A stretch of 64,000 nt of DNA, taken from NCBI GenBank assembly GCA_964006375.1, contig OZ023262.1:196727907-196791906 (forward strand). The letters run 5' to 3'. Shown here in pieces: positions 1 through 10,994 of the stretch. Numbering within the stretch: position 1 is the stretch's first letter; the number at the start of each line of letters is the position of its first letter. This stretch comes from Tillus elongatus. Taxonomy: Eukaryota > Arthropoda > Insecta > Coleoptera > Cleridae. The notes beneath the pieces were generated by a model. That model saw only the letters and a list, made by a program, of their open reading frames with translations. It was not told the DNA's origin and made no database searches. The position numbers were made by a program, and so were the translations under genes.

Positions 1-27
1 CTCATTTAATGATTTCTAAAAATCTTA

Positions 28-31
<4 letters not shown>

Positions 32-100
<69 letters not shown>
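32..100. repeat. (AT)n microsatellite
   Basis: Uninterrupted AT dinucleotide tract. It is the core of the minus-strand AT-core repeat copy that continues to about 1190. Confidence 0.97.
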
Positions 101-104
<4 letters not shown>

Positions 105-204
105 TGTGTGGGTCTGTGTTTATGTTTGTATGTGTGTAACATGGTTTAGTCAAAAAGCCACGGTCAGATTTAGATGAAATTTTGTAAGGATCTTCCTGGT
201 ATTA

Positions 205-556
205 TTATTTTTTGTTCTTTAACGTCGGCCTATTTCCGCTGCTATGGCCAATTACTGACGCTAGGTAGCAGTTTCACCTCACTATCCTAGAAGTTTTGCC
301 GAACCCTGCCTTTCTGTAAGGAGGGTACGAATCTTTAACGTGCCCAAGATCGCATGGACACGGAAACGACGGCTTTACGCCCGCTCCGAAGGGCGAAACA
401 TGCAACCATTCAGCTTGCTCAAATACACTACCACAACCTCGGTTGATGTTAATTTTACGTGCAGTATGCACTTAAAAAGTGAAAGGAGAGCCCTGGGATC
501 GAACCCAGTACTCTTCGGTTCAGAGGCACACTTTCTTACCTCTGGACCACCTAGGC
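205..556 (-). mobile_element. tRNA-headed SINE, copy 1
   Basis: Read on the minus strand, the element starts GCCTAGGTGGTCCAGAGGTA, which contains a Pol III A-box-like TGGTCCAGAGG. About 40 bases on is a canonical B box (GGGTTCGATCCCAG). Together these form a tRNA-like head. A unique body follows with landmarks CAACCGAGGTTGTGGTAG and ACAGAAAGGCAGGGTT. The 3' end is a short AATAATAATA tail. A second copy in the same orientation lies at 62566-62857 and shares the head and both body landmarks. It interrupts an AT-core repeat. Possible TATTATT duplications flank it, but the tail makes them ambiguous. Transcription would start at the high-coordinate end. The SINE assignment is strong; the partner LINE is unknown. 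Confidence 0.8.
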
Positions 557-1190
557 GTTCTGATATTATTTGCTTGGACAAGTTTGTTAGCGAGTCCAAT
601 GGGTTATTTTTTATTGTCCTTCATAATTTTTTTTATTTTAGAAAATCGCAAAATGGTAACCAAATTTTTTAGAGAGATTCATCTTATAAAGCATGTACTA
701 CATACCAAAATTTAGATCTTTAAATTGAACGAAAGACACAGTTGTAAATATTAAAAAAGCAAAACTGGTCGATTTGAAAGAGGGCACGAGACCAAAATAT
801 GATGTGTGATAAACAAAATCTATTAAATAAAGAAACATTAAGTTTGCAGGCGTAAAAGAGACAACTATTAACAAAAGGGTTACATTTTAAATTTTATGGT
901 TCTTCTTCTAAAAACGTCAAAGCGACGATTTGAAACATTAAAATTGGTGACGCTTAAACAAAAATTTTAAGACAAATACGAGTTATGGAGAACATATAAT
1001 ACATTAGGTGTAATTAATAAGGTTTTAAATTTCTGTTTCAACAGCTATTGTTCTTTATTTGACTAAAATATTTGCAGATGATTTACAATGTTTGAACAGC
1101 AGGTTAAATCACAGAGTTTGTGGTTTGAAAGTGTTATATTTTATTTGTAACAAAATAAATTTCAAAAATGCCTCTCTTTTGTGATTTAAT

Positions 1191-1634
1191 CAATAAAGGA
1201 CTAAACCATATATAATCAGTAGTAAAACTTCGATGGAGCGCAATTTCAAAGGCTTTTGTTCAAGTTTTAATAATTTAGTTTCTTATTAATTTAGAAATCT
1301 TAATTTTAGTATGTAACGAAGCTTCTGTTAAAGTTTCTTATTAGGATTCCCTATAACGTACTTTCTACGCCAAGATTTTTAGTTGAAAAAGCATATTTGA
1401 TTGTATTGTTCTGTTACATCAGCCTATTTTTTACGATTGCTTTAAATTGTCTTGACCTAGTTCAAGCACCTGGTCATATATTACTTTTTAATTACCTAAC
1501 AACAATGTATTGAAGTATATTTTGTAAATTCTGTTTTTAGCAAATTAAAAACAATTGTTGTCTTCTAAACTTAAGATGTTAAAACTTTTCTAAAAAAAAA
1601 TTGAAATACGCGTATGTAACCACTAGAATCCACT
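1191..1634. other. AT-rich spacer
   Basis: No coding frame, terminal repeat or RNA gene recognised. Confidence 0.5.
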
Positions 1635-1890
1635 ATTGGGCAAGTTCGTCAGCCAGCCGGATCTAACTTGTTTCTCCAAGAGAGAATAACATTTTTCCAA
1701 AAAAGAGTTACTCTAAAAGTACTGAAGTTATTTTGACGAAGTTTAGTTTACTTATTGCCTCAATAGAGGCTTTGCAATGTACCAGATTGTCCATAAGTTT
1801 GTGAGTTCATTAAAAATTACGCTATTAGAATTTGAATAATCTGCAAATTCACTACTATAACGCACCGCACCCGGATTTTTTATGATATTG
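1635..1890 (-). mobile_element. AT-core repeat, A-end fragment
   Basis: A diverged AAGTTCGTCAGCCAGCCGG block is followed by ATTTTGACGAAGTT. It ends in TTCACTACTATAACGCACCG, a degraded copy of the family A-end signature in reverse orientation. Confidence 0.55.
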
Positions 1891-2312
1891 CATTTGTTTG
1901 ATTTAAAATTATTTAGTTATAATAGCACTCCTTGTGCTTAAAAAGTCATGTGCTCTAATTTTAATTCTGTCGGTTATAAATGTGATATAAATTTTATAGA
2001 TAATAACATATATTAGCTAAGGCTTGAACACTTTTGTAACGCTTCAGTAAAATGAAAAACTTCTGGACGCAGGAAGTTCGTTATGGTAGTGAATTTTCAT
2101 AAAAATGTTTTTAATAGCAAACATGTTTTTTTAAGAAAGCAGGCATCAACCTATATAGTAGAATTAATGTGCCATTTTTCATCAACATAACTTTATTGTT
2201 TGAAAATGTACAAAAATTTCCGAAAGTAAACTTAAATTGTTCCCGAAAAAACTGGTTTCCTGGTCAACCTTATAGGTTAATAGCAAATTGAGCTATTTAA
2301 ATTTGAAGCATT

Positions 2313-2554
2313 TAATGAAAATTCGCTACCATAACGCACTTGCTGCTTCCCAAATTTATTTTCGTACAAAGATGTATTATATTTGGATGGAAAATGCAAA
2401 AATGCAATAACATAGGGCGTGTTCGATTAAAAAAAAAAATTGCTACCATAACGCACTTGCTGCGTCCCTAATTTCTTTTCTTACAAAGATGTATTATATT
2501 TCGATGGAAAATGCAACAATGAAATAACATAGGGCGTGTTCGATTAAAAAAAAA
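2313..2554 (+). repeat. ~118 bp direct tandem duplication
   Basis: Two adjacent copies of a segment beginning GCTACCATAACGCACTTGCT and ending GGGCGTGTTCGATTAAAA lie inside the AT-core copy. Other full copies have one, so this is a local duplication. Confidence 0.85.
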
Positions 2555-3262
2555 GAAAATTTGAATCACTAACGACTTATTGACCAGCCTGTAATTGTAG
2601 AAATATTTTTTTAAGATGTAACTCAAGAAACCCTATAATTAATGTATACAATTTTTTTTCGTAACTTGCATAATAACGGATATATTGAGCTCTAATGATT
2701 TACGAAAATTCAACAAAAATGATATACCATTAAACGATAAACTCTATAACCAACACTACTGACAAAGCATCAGAGAAAGGGTGTATTTGAAATGAATTTG
2801 CTTTGAATATGTTAGTAAAATGAAGGACAATAACGATTGAAACCAAGAGCTCAGGCTTTGTTAAACATTCTTCTTGAGACATTTTCTTTCCACAGGTCAT
2901 ATCAGTTTCAGGTTCATTGCCTAAATATTACCAATTCTGACGTTTTAAATCGCGACTGACGTTTTGAGGAAAACAAAAATTTATTTTTCTTTAAATGCCT
3001 GTAACTTTTTTGTCCTTTAACCTACAGAGCTTAATTTTGGTAGGTAGGTACCTATAATGATATAAACCCGTGTACCAAATTTGGTTGTCCTTACTTTGTT
3101 AATTCCGGAGATATAATTTTTTTTCGAATTAAAACTCAAAATTTTCCCGGAAAACTTCGGCCGATTTTCCTGACTAACGAACTTATCCAAGCCATTTACA
3201 AAAGGAAGGTACATGCCAAATTTTATCAAAATCGGCCCATTATTTTTTGAGTTATCGGTGTG

Positions 3263-3444
<182 letters not shown>

Positions 3445-3570
3445 TAAAACGGACACTGGATATGGGTTCTAGGGGTCCTAGTTCGCGCTCATTTGCAAAA
3501 ATTTTTTCAAAATTCAAAAGTCGGGATCTCCTCATTACTTAATTTTTTCTACGAAAATTCACTAAAATCT

Positions 3571-3740
3571 AATTTTTGCTTTTAATCAACTTCCTAATTT
3601 AATTTAATTTTAATAATGTAGTTTTTAAATTCTGTTTGTATTTTTTAAATTGTGGTTTCATTAATGTTATTAATTGTTCTGTAATTGGGTCTTTGACCTG
3701 TTAGGCAATACAGACTTATTATTACTATTATTTAGAAAAA
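3571..3740 (+). other. possible LINE 3' tail
   Basis: The stretch ends GACCTGTTAGGCAATACAGA followed by TTATTATTACTATTATT. That pattern of 3'UTR plus trinucleotide tail is seen in truncated insect LINEs. No coding part is attached, so the call is weak. Confidence 0.3.
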
Positions 3741-3889
3741 TTAAGTGTTCATGTTATTTTTAAATTACTGAGTTAGATAGATCTAGTTTAAGTATCCATT
3801 TAAAATGCAACTTAAAATTAAGTAGCTTTAGTCTTATAATTGTTTGATTATCTATTAAAGTTGGATAAGATCTTCAGTTCTACTTGCGG

Positions 3890-4640
3890 AGAATGACACC
3901 GATCAAGTGTCAATGTATCGTCATCAAAGTTTCCTTAAAAGTCGTTATCACCACATGTTACAGGATTCATACCGTTAAACGATTTTCTCGTTAAGTCAGT
4001 TTCCCATAAGCACGCGTTAAGTTACAGGACATTGCAATTTAACCACTTTAATCCGCTACAGCAATATTAACACTACATTTCCCACTTATACCAGACGGAA
4101 CACGTGCTTTGGTCTAAGTGGGTTACCGCGACACTTATCTGGCACATCCATGAAAACCATGTTAACAACAGTGACATACCTGTCTCGTCTCGAGGAGATT
4201 GTAAGGGTAATCCAATATGGTGACTCCTGGATCCTGCCCGCCGATGGTGGTAGGTAGTTCGGGGGTTGTCGCGGTCACTTGTCAATTGTCACCTAACTAG
4301 GGGCACTCACCACACACCAGCTCGCACGATGTCGTCAAGATTAAGAATGGAATCCACCTGTCTCGCAGACTACCACTATAACCACACAGCATGCGAGATG
4401 GGCCCCACCAGAGCTAAGCGACCGCCTTCTGACCCAGACACGGGCCTGTACAGTTATTCCATCTCGCGATGATCACCCCGTATGTTGGACCACTCTCGAG
4501 CGATTTACACCAGAAGTAGGTAACTAATGCGAATACCTCCGCACCTGTGCTCCACCGAGCCAATTCGCACACTTCTTGTAACTGGCAATTTGCGATCTCC
4601 GTCGATGATCAATGTGCTTTGTTGCCGAATATTTCACAAT
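3890..4640. other. GC-richer island of unknown origin
   Basis: This stretch is clearly richer in G and C than its surroundings, especially 4080-4620. It has no AT-core motifs. Short frames exist on both strands (for example 4266-4472 plus and 4073-4285 minus) but none resembles a known family. It could be an exon-containing host remnant, a SINE or LINE 3' region, or an older insertion. Confidence 0.4.
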
Positions 4641-4787
4641 TCACGATTATATTGGCAATTATTATCAGTGCCAATAAACAAAAACATAACCTTCATTTTT
4701 TTGCCGCATCTTGATTACCTACTTTTTATCTTTTAAATCAAATGTTTACGTTTTTGTCCACAGGTACACGCGCCGCCTAGATTATTT

Positions 4788-5213
4788 TAAAAGTCTGGAC
4801 ACAGCAAGTGCGTTATGGTATCGAATTTTTATGAAAATGTATTTTCTCAGAAGAAATTGTTAGATAAATAGTTAATAAAAGCTAAAGAAAATTCGGCACG
4901 CAGCAGGTACGTTATGGTAGCGAATTTTCATTGAATGCTTCAAATATAAATAAATCAATTTGTCATTAACATGGAACATTTCATTTTAGCGTATATTGAA
5001 GTCTCTATCAGGGCAATATTTCTTCTCAATTTCATCAAAATACCTATGTTACTGTTCGAATTATAAATTTTTGTTTCGGAAAAAAAATGTTTTCTTTGAA
5101 AAACTGGTCAGATTGAACTGGTTAACGAACTCATCCAAGCTAATATCAAAGAAAAGACACATGTCATGTTTCATCAAAATCAGTTTTTTGAAATGTCGGT
5201 TATATACATACAG
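4788..5213 (+). mobile_element. AT-core repeat, left part
   Basis: Starts AAGTCTGGACACAGCAAGTG. A second A-end signature follows at 4893-4930 (CACGCAGCAGGTACGTTATG). The body reaches AACTCATCCAAGCTAATATC and TTTCATCAAAATCAG. It stops at 5213, where a mariner begins; the matching AT tract resumes at 6430, beyond the mariner. Confidence 0.65.
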
Positions 5214-6426
5214 GGCGTTTGGCGACTGGCGTTCATTAGAAGTTTCTGACATTCTAGTTCGAATTCGAAGGAAAAAATGTGAGTTTGGTCATAACCGGTT
5301 ATGTGGAATCTAGTAAAACAACTTTCGAGCATATGGATTCCGGTTAAACCAGAAGAACAATGTACTTCGTTATTTTTAATGGAACACCCTAGATATTGTT
5401 GAATTTTTAGATTCCCCATCGAATTCAAGATCGAATCTCAAATGCTTGAGTTTGAGTAACAATCATATACTTCGAGTCAACAAGCAGGCACAATATTGGA
5501 TGTTAGCCGTTCATCGATTATGAGAATATTAAAAGAAAATAACATTATTTGTAAGCCCAACAAATATTACCGTCTTACCATATCTAAAAGTGATATAACA
5601 ATAAGCCTCTGGATAATGGAACTTGTTTTCCAAACCCGTCCCCTATATACACACGCACACAAAAGAAATGAAAATGCGTCCATATAAATTAATACAAACT
5701 CGGGAGTTCATAAAAGACGATTTTAGCATAAAAACGTCTTTTTGTGAAGAAATGATTAAAATGTGAGATACCAATATCATCCATCAAGAACATGTTTTGT
5801 TTTCAGCCATGTGCAGTTTAACAGTTCGCCGTTATACTAATCATCAAAATTTTCACCACTGGTCTAAAAAATCCACACTAGATGAGATGAGAACATACGC
5901 AATACCCTGAAAAGGTTAATGTTTGGGCAGGAATAGTTGTACACCATGTCATTGGTCCCTTCTTCCTTAATAGGAATTTGGTTAGAGATAATTATTTAGC
6001 ACTGCTTCAAAATAATGTCGTGCCAACTTTGGGAAGCTCATATCCTGACCGAGCAAACTCACAAACTCCAGCGAATGTAATATGGTTCCAGGAAAATGGA
6101 GCACCGGCACATTACCAAATCAATATCCGGCAGTACCTTGACGTAATATTTCCAAATCGCTGCATAGCGAGGCAAGGAACTTTAGAATGGCCAGCATGAT
6201 CAAACGATCCTACACTATTAGACTTCTAATGGGGATATGTGAAAAATATGGTATACGAAACTAAATCACGCGATTTGATTGATTTAAAAAGAAGAATAAC
6301 GTTTGCTACTAGATCGGTCAGGCCTCAGATGTTGATTAATAATTAAGATACTGAATTAATTCCATTTGGCTATTCCACACTGTATAATGTGAACGTAAAT
6401 TAGCTAAAATCATACCCAACGCCAAA

Positions 6427-6429
<3 letters not shown>
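5214..6429 (+). mobile_element. mariner/IS630-type transposon, degraded
   Basis: A transposase pseudogene lies between CAGGGCGTTTGGCG at the left and CAACGCCAAATCTA at the right, which looks like a decayed terminal inverted repeat. The element sits between an AT-core body and its AT tract, as expected for TA-target insertion. Exact ends are uncertain because the right terminus merges with the AT tract. Confidence 0.6.
5484..6345 (+). pseudogene. mariner/IS630 transposase, DUF4817-type, broken
   Basis: The plus-strand reading gives an HTH-like start (ILDVSRSSIMRILKENNI). A later frame gives VNVWAGIVVHHVIGPFF, then the DDE_3 block VIWFQENGAPAHYQI, ARQGTLEWPA and WGYVKNMVY. These occur in the order known for IS630/Tc1-mariner transposases of arthropods. 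The usual QDGAPAHY aspartate reads N here (ENGAPAHY), so the second catalytic Asp is lost. Several stops and frameshifts separate the blocks, including TGA codons near 5765 and 6198. The first catalytic region is barely recognisable. It would have cut and pasted its own element at TA sites; it cannot now encode an enzyme. Confidence 0.8.

Positions 6430-6513
<84 letters not shown>
6430..6513. repeat. (AT)n microsatellite
   Basis: Pure AT tract at the right edge of the mariner. No B block follows it. Confidence 0.97.
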
Positions 6514-6516
<3 letters not shown>

Positions 6517-6816
6517 AAGTCATTCGAAAAGTCATGTGATAATATCACACAGTGTAAACGGTACTTTATAAACAAAAGCTTTGTAAATCTGATATTTGGA
6601 AATTATAAATGACAAGCAATGTAATCATGGAGTAACCCTCTTCAAATGTGACGGCTTAACCTCTAGGCTTTTCTTTGTACAAAATGTAATTTTAATGTGT
6701 CTCTATTTTTCGGTTTCTTAAATCAAGTAGCTTTTCTTTTGTCTATAAAAATAAATCAATATTTTGTATTTATTATACGAACACTGTTATTGTCTACTGC
6801 CCTTCCCTATCCCATG
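6514..6816. other. AT-rich spacer
   Basis: Nothing recognised between the AT tract and the next AT-core copy. Confidence 0.5.
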
Positions 6817-7121
6817 AAAAAGTCTAGACGCAGCAAGTGCGTTATGGTAGTAAATTTTCATAGAAATGATCCGGCACCAAATTTTTTTTATAACTTTTTT
6901 CTTTTAACATAGAAATATAAATTTCAGTATATAGTTTCCTTTTAATTTATTAAACTTACGTATCAAATTTGATCACCATAGCTTTTCTACTTTTTGAGAA
7001 AAAAAATTTTCCCGAAAGAAATCCCAAAATTTTACAGGAAAACCTGAGTCGATTTTCCTGGCTAACGAACTTATATCCAAGCCACTTATTATTTATTAAA
7101 ATTTCTATCAAAATCGGTCTG

Positions 7122-7187
<66 letters not shown>

Positions 7188-7321
7188 ATATAAAAATTGA
7201 AACTGACCCCTGATATGGGTTCTAAGTGTCCTAGAAGGCGCTCATTTGCAGAAATTTTTTCAAAATTCAAATGACGGAATCTCCTCATTAGTGAATTTTT
7301 TCTAAGAAAATTCCCTAAAAA
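6817..7321 (+). mobile_element. AT-core repeat, short internally deleted copy
   Basis: Has both ends but a reduced body. The A end is AAAGTCTAGACGCAGCAAGT. A short body carries TTTTCCTGGCTAACGAACTT. The AT tract is 7123-7184. The B block is GATATGGGTTCTAAGTGTCC, and it ends in AGTGAATTTTTTCTAAGAAA and ATTCCCTAAAA. At ~505 bp it is the shortest copy with both termini. Confidence 0.75.
7123..7184. repeat. (AT)n microsatellite
   Basis: Core tract of the short AT-core copy. Confidence 0.97.
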
Positions 7322-7660
7322 TGCGTTATAGTAGCGAATTTTCATAAGAACTGTACACTATATTATACGGCATATTAGTAACGTTAATACTTTAAACTTA
7401 CACTGGCCTTGAAGATCGATTTTAGAGGTCCTAGTGCACGCACATTTGATCAATTCTTTCGAAAGTGTTACCATCGATATATCTCTATTATCAAAAAAAT
7501 CTTGCGTTCTAACTCCTTTTGAGAAAATTTCCCAAAACTCAATTTTCTATGAAGCTAAAGAATTGAATTTTGTCATATCTGTAGATATTGTAAGTCTCTT
7601 TAAAATAAACTTGTATTAAAAGTTTCATTAAAATTATACAGAAGATTCCCAGAAGGAAAC
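7322..7660 (+). mobile_element. AT-core repeat fragment joined to previous copy
   Basis: Starts TGCGTTATAGTAGCGAATTT immediately after the B end of the preceding copy. This is an A-end signature lacking its first ~15 bases. A diverged B-like block follows (TTTTAGAGGTCCTAGTGCAC). Confidence 0.5.
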
Positions 7661-8689
7661 TTAATTCATATTTAGAAAGGTAAATTAGCTGCCAAATTAT
7701 AAGCGTAGCAGTTATTTTTCCTTATTAATCGCCTGAATGATTTCATTTTAGTCAACCTAATCAAACAGATTTTTTGAATATCCATAATAACAAAATGTCT
7801 GCTGAAAATTATAATTTAAAGGTGACAAATTTATTCAGGCGTTTTAACAAAAAGCAAATCTTGTCCAAAACGTATGAAATCTGTGCACTATTGTTTCTTC
7901 AAATGCAAAATAAAACAAAAAACATATACATTTATCGAGCTGGACTCGATCATGCAACCTTCTGCGCGGAAGACCAGCACGCCTACCACTGTCTAATCTA
8001 CTATCTAATGCTACGTAAACTTATATTTTGTTTACATGATACCTGACACACGCTTCATGCCCGGGGTAGTATATGAAAAGTATACGTAACAATTAATTAC
8101 AGAATTAGTAGAATGTACATTGAAACACATTCTGCTTTGGTCTTATATGACGTCTTATGTTTAAGCTTAAAGATAATTAGAATCATTTTATAGACTTTAC
8201 TTGATTTTCTTTACATTTATATTATATTATGCGACACTTTCAGTCTAAAACCACAGCATAATAGATCTATGATGCGCTAAAACTGTATTTGGGGCCGTTG
8301 ATCAAGCTACAAAATAGTGCATTTTAATAATTGATTGAATCCCCCAGTTAAATACCAATTACATGGCAAGTTTTGAATTTCATGCCGTCTGCCATTTTCC
8401 ATCATTGTGGCCGAGATTTCACGATTGTTGGTTCGGGTAGTATGTTTTATGCCTGGTATTTATATAGTTTGGTTACCGTTGATGTATGGTTAATCCCTGT
8501 TGTATGAATCAGCCTACGCGTGGCAGTTAACTACTCTGTCTATCAGGCATGGTACTTTAACCACTAAGTCGTTTCAATGCATGTCTTTCGGATTTTATTT
8601 TTAATTTGGAAAAAACTCTAAATATTGTGTACCAAATTACTTAAAATTCACAATAGAAGTTTATTTACACCATTTCTAGTCACATGTAA
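7661..8689. other. AT-rich spacer with tRNA-like debris
   Basis: No coding sequence recognised. A tRNA-like segment is listed separately at 7935-8003. A second, weaker minus-strand tRNA-like head (TTAGTGGTTAAAGTACC) lies near 8550-8570 but lacks a convincing B box. Confidence 0.4.
7935..8003 (-). other. tRNA-like sequence, probable SINE head
   Basis: The minus strand shows A-box-like TAGACAGTGGTAGG and, about 40 bases later, B-box-like GATCGAGTCCAG. The intervening arms do not fold into a clean cloverleaf by eye, so this is more likely a decayed SINE head or tRNA pseudogene than a tRNA gene. Confidence 0.35.
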
Positions 8690-8864
8690 AGTCTCGGACA
8701 AAATATAGCGTTTTGAAAAATATTTTTGTATATTTTTGGAGGAAAAGAATGCCGTTATAGCTGATATACGAACTCGTCCGCGGTCTTATTACAATGAAGA
8801 TATGTGTCAAGTTTCGTTCAAATCGGTTGAGTATTTTTTTGAGTTATCACTCAGATACACACAC

Positions 8865-8933
<69 letters not shown>

Positions 8934-9405
8934 AAATTTAACGGATCTTGGTTTTGGGTTCTAGGGACCCAAATTCGCGCTTATCTAAAGAAATTTTTTC
9001 AAAAGCTTTTCATCGTGACCTCTCTATTAGCGAATTTGTCTTAATGAAAATTTGCTAAAAAAAAGGAAATGTTTGGCCGATAATTCAATTTTCTACCAAG
9101 CAAGATACTTATAATTTTTATAAAGTCGTCTATGCAGCAAACTTATTTACCAAATGTCATTAAAATATCTCTATTTTGAAGGTTTATTAGCGAACACATT
9201 TCAATATAACATTGAAAAAAACATTTTGTTATTTTCGGAAATAAAGAATCCTTCCAATGGAAACCCCAATATGTTCTGGAGAAACTGGTACTTTCAGGCT
9301 GGCAAACAATCTTATCCAAGCTATTAACAAGACAACGGAAAATGCCCAATTTCATCAAAATTGACTAGTTTTTTTAGTTATCGCACCGATTCACATACAC
9401 AGATA
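8690..9405 (+). mobile_element. AT-core repeat, partial, with extra body fragment
   Basis: A diverged body (ACGAACTCGTCCGCGG, TTTTTGAGTTATCACTC) leads into an AT tract and a B block (TTGGTTTTGGGTTCTAGGGA). It ends TTAGCGAATTTGTCTTAATG and AAAATTTGCTAAAA near 9062. A second body fragment in the same orientation follows to 9405 (TATCCAAGCTATTAACAAG, TTAGTTATCGCACCGAT). Confidence 0.6.
8869..8931. repeat. (AT)n microsatellite
   Basis: Core tract of the 8690-9062 copy, preceded by a short (AC)n run. Confidence 0.97.
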
Positions 9406-9640
9406 AGTTATAAAAAATCTGGGCGCATATTTTTTTCTTATTAATCAAAAACATTTCATGAATAGATTGATGTGGACAAGAACAGAAAATGTAATGGTGC
9501 TCAGCAACAAAGGAAAATATTGTAAAACACACAGTCAGTAAGTGATCTATGGTAGGTAAGTTTATGATGTTATTTTACATTTCATTTTATGTAGTTTTAT
9601 ATACAATATAAAAAAATTTCATTTTAATTTAAAAATTTTG

Positions 9641-9950
9641 GGACTCAGCAAATGCGTTATGCTAGCAAATTTTTAATAAATGATTTAAATTTGGATAACT
9701 CAATTTTATGTAAACCTAGAAAGTTGATTTTCTTGTCTAGTAAGGTGTACGTAAGTTCAACATATCGACAAGATTTCGTCACAATAACTTTGTTACCTTT
9801 TGAGATACTATTTTTTTTCCGGAAAAATTAATTTTGTTTAGAAAAACTGGTCCGATAAGGCTGGCTAACGAACTCAGCCAAGCTATGTCGTTCTATTTCA
9901 AATTTCGAAGAAAATTTGAAAAAAATAAAGTTTTTCAAATGTTATCCTCT
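9641..9950 (+). mobile_element. AT-core repeat, A-end fragment
   Basis: Begins TTGGGACTCAGCAAATGCGT, then body motifs ACTTTGTTACCTTTTGAGA and GGCTGGCTAACGAACTCAGC. Truncated before an AT tract. Confidence 0.55.
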
Positions 9951-10529
9951 GGCGAGGGCAGCGAAAATCAATATGGCTCTTAACTATTATCTCATTTTTA
10001 CTAACAGACCTTTCTGAAACAGGACCGATTTCGTCCAGTTCGATTGAGCCCCACCAAAATTTCAGTTTCATCAGTAGACTTTCCCTCTCCCCTCCTGCCC
10101 TAATTGTACGACTTACAGCAAAAAGTGTTGAACCAAAATGGCGTAAAGCTTCAGTAAAATTAACACTGTATTATATTTCTAATAGTTTTTATGAGGATAT
10201 TGTCTATAAAATGTCTTATTTCACATGACCTTAGCAATTACACCCCCTAGCAGCAGAGTTAGGAACTGAAAAATTATTTCCAGCATTTTCTCTGAGCCAC
10301 TTTCCTTAACAATATTTTTTTCGTAAATCTGTTGTACCATTCATTCCTGACATATGGTACCTCTTTATACTTAATAAAACACCTGTATATTTATCTGTTA
10401 TCTGTTTAAATCTAAACTTTTTGTTGGTAAATAAAAATACTAAATGGATTATAACCTGTATTCTAAAACCAGCGAATTTTTGTAGTCTCAGTATGCACTT
10501 ATTATGATAATATCCTTATTACAGAAGTC
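9951..10529. other. spacer
   Basis: No feature recognised. A pyrimidine-rich stretch (CTTTCCCTCTCCCCTCCTG) lies near 10080. Confidence 0.4.
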
Positions 10530-10906
10530 AATACATATAACCTGCAAATAGTGGCGTTGCAAGAAACTCACTTGAAACGAAACGATATTCAAAATGTAGG
10601 AAATTATATCTTCTTTATAAGTGGTAGTGATAGTAGAAAGTACGGACTCGGATTTATACTAATTTTTAATAAACGAAAATTACAAGGAAGAGTTAAAGTT
10701 TCAAATCAAAATCAGACAGATTGTGTTCTATAAGAATTAAGGCAGAAGATAAGATGATTAGTATTGTAAATTTTCATGCTCAAATAGAAGAAAAAGAAGA
10801 TGAAGTGAAAGATTGATATTATGAAGAGGTGGAAAAATGATAGAGGTATACCAAAGCATGGTGTGATAAGATTGATGGGAAACACAAACGTAAAGTTAGG
10901 CAGAGA

Positions 10907-10994
<88 letters not shown>

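Larger units (their letters stand above)
32..1190 (-). mobile_element. AT-core (Helentron-like) repeat, partial, with nested SINE
   Basis: After the AT tract the sequence follows the family body in reverse: a GATGAAATTTTGTA..ATCTTCCT block, then a GGACAAGTTTGTTAGC block, then an AAACGTCAAAGCGACG block and a GTTCTTTATTTGACTAAAATA block. The same order is seen at 27781-28300 and 17921-18330. A SINE (205-556) splits the TTCCT and GCTTGGACAAG blocks, which are adjacent in other copies. The part after 1100 matches 20220-20530 best (ACAAAATAAATTTCAAA), so these two copies form a sub-variant. No B block is present before base 1. Confidence 0.7.

Noticed and set aside
4266..4472. Possible small protein in the GC-richer island
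   Set aside because: 68 codons, no family resemblance, and a competing frame on the opposite strand. Length is expected by chance at higher GC.
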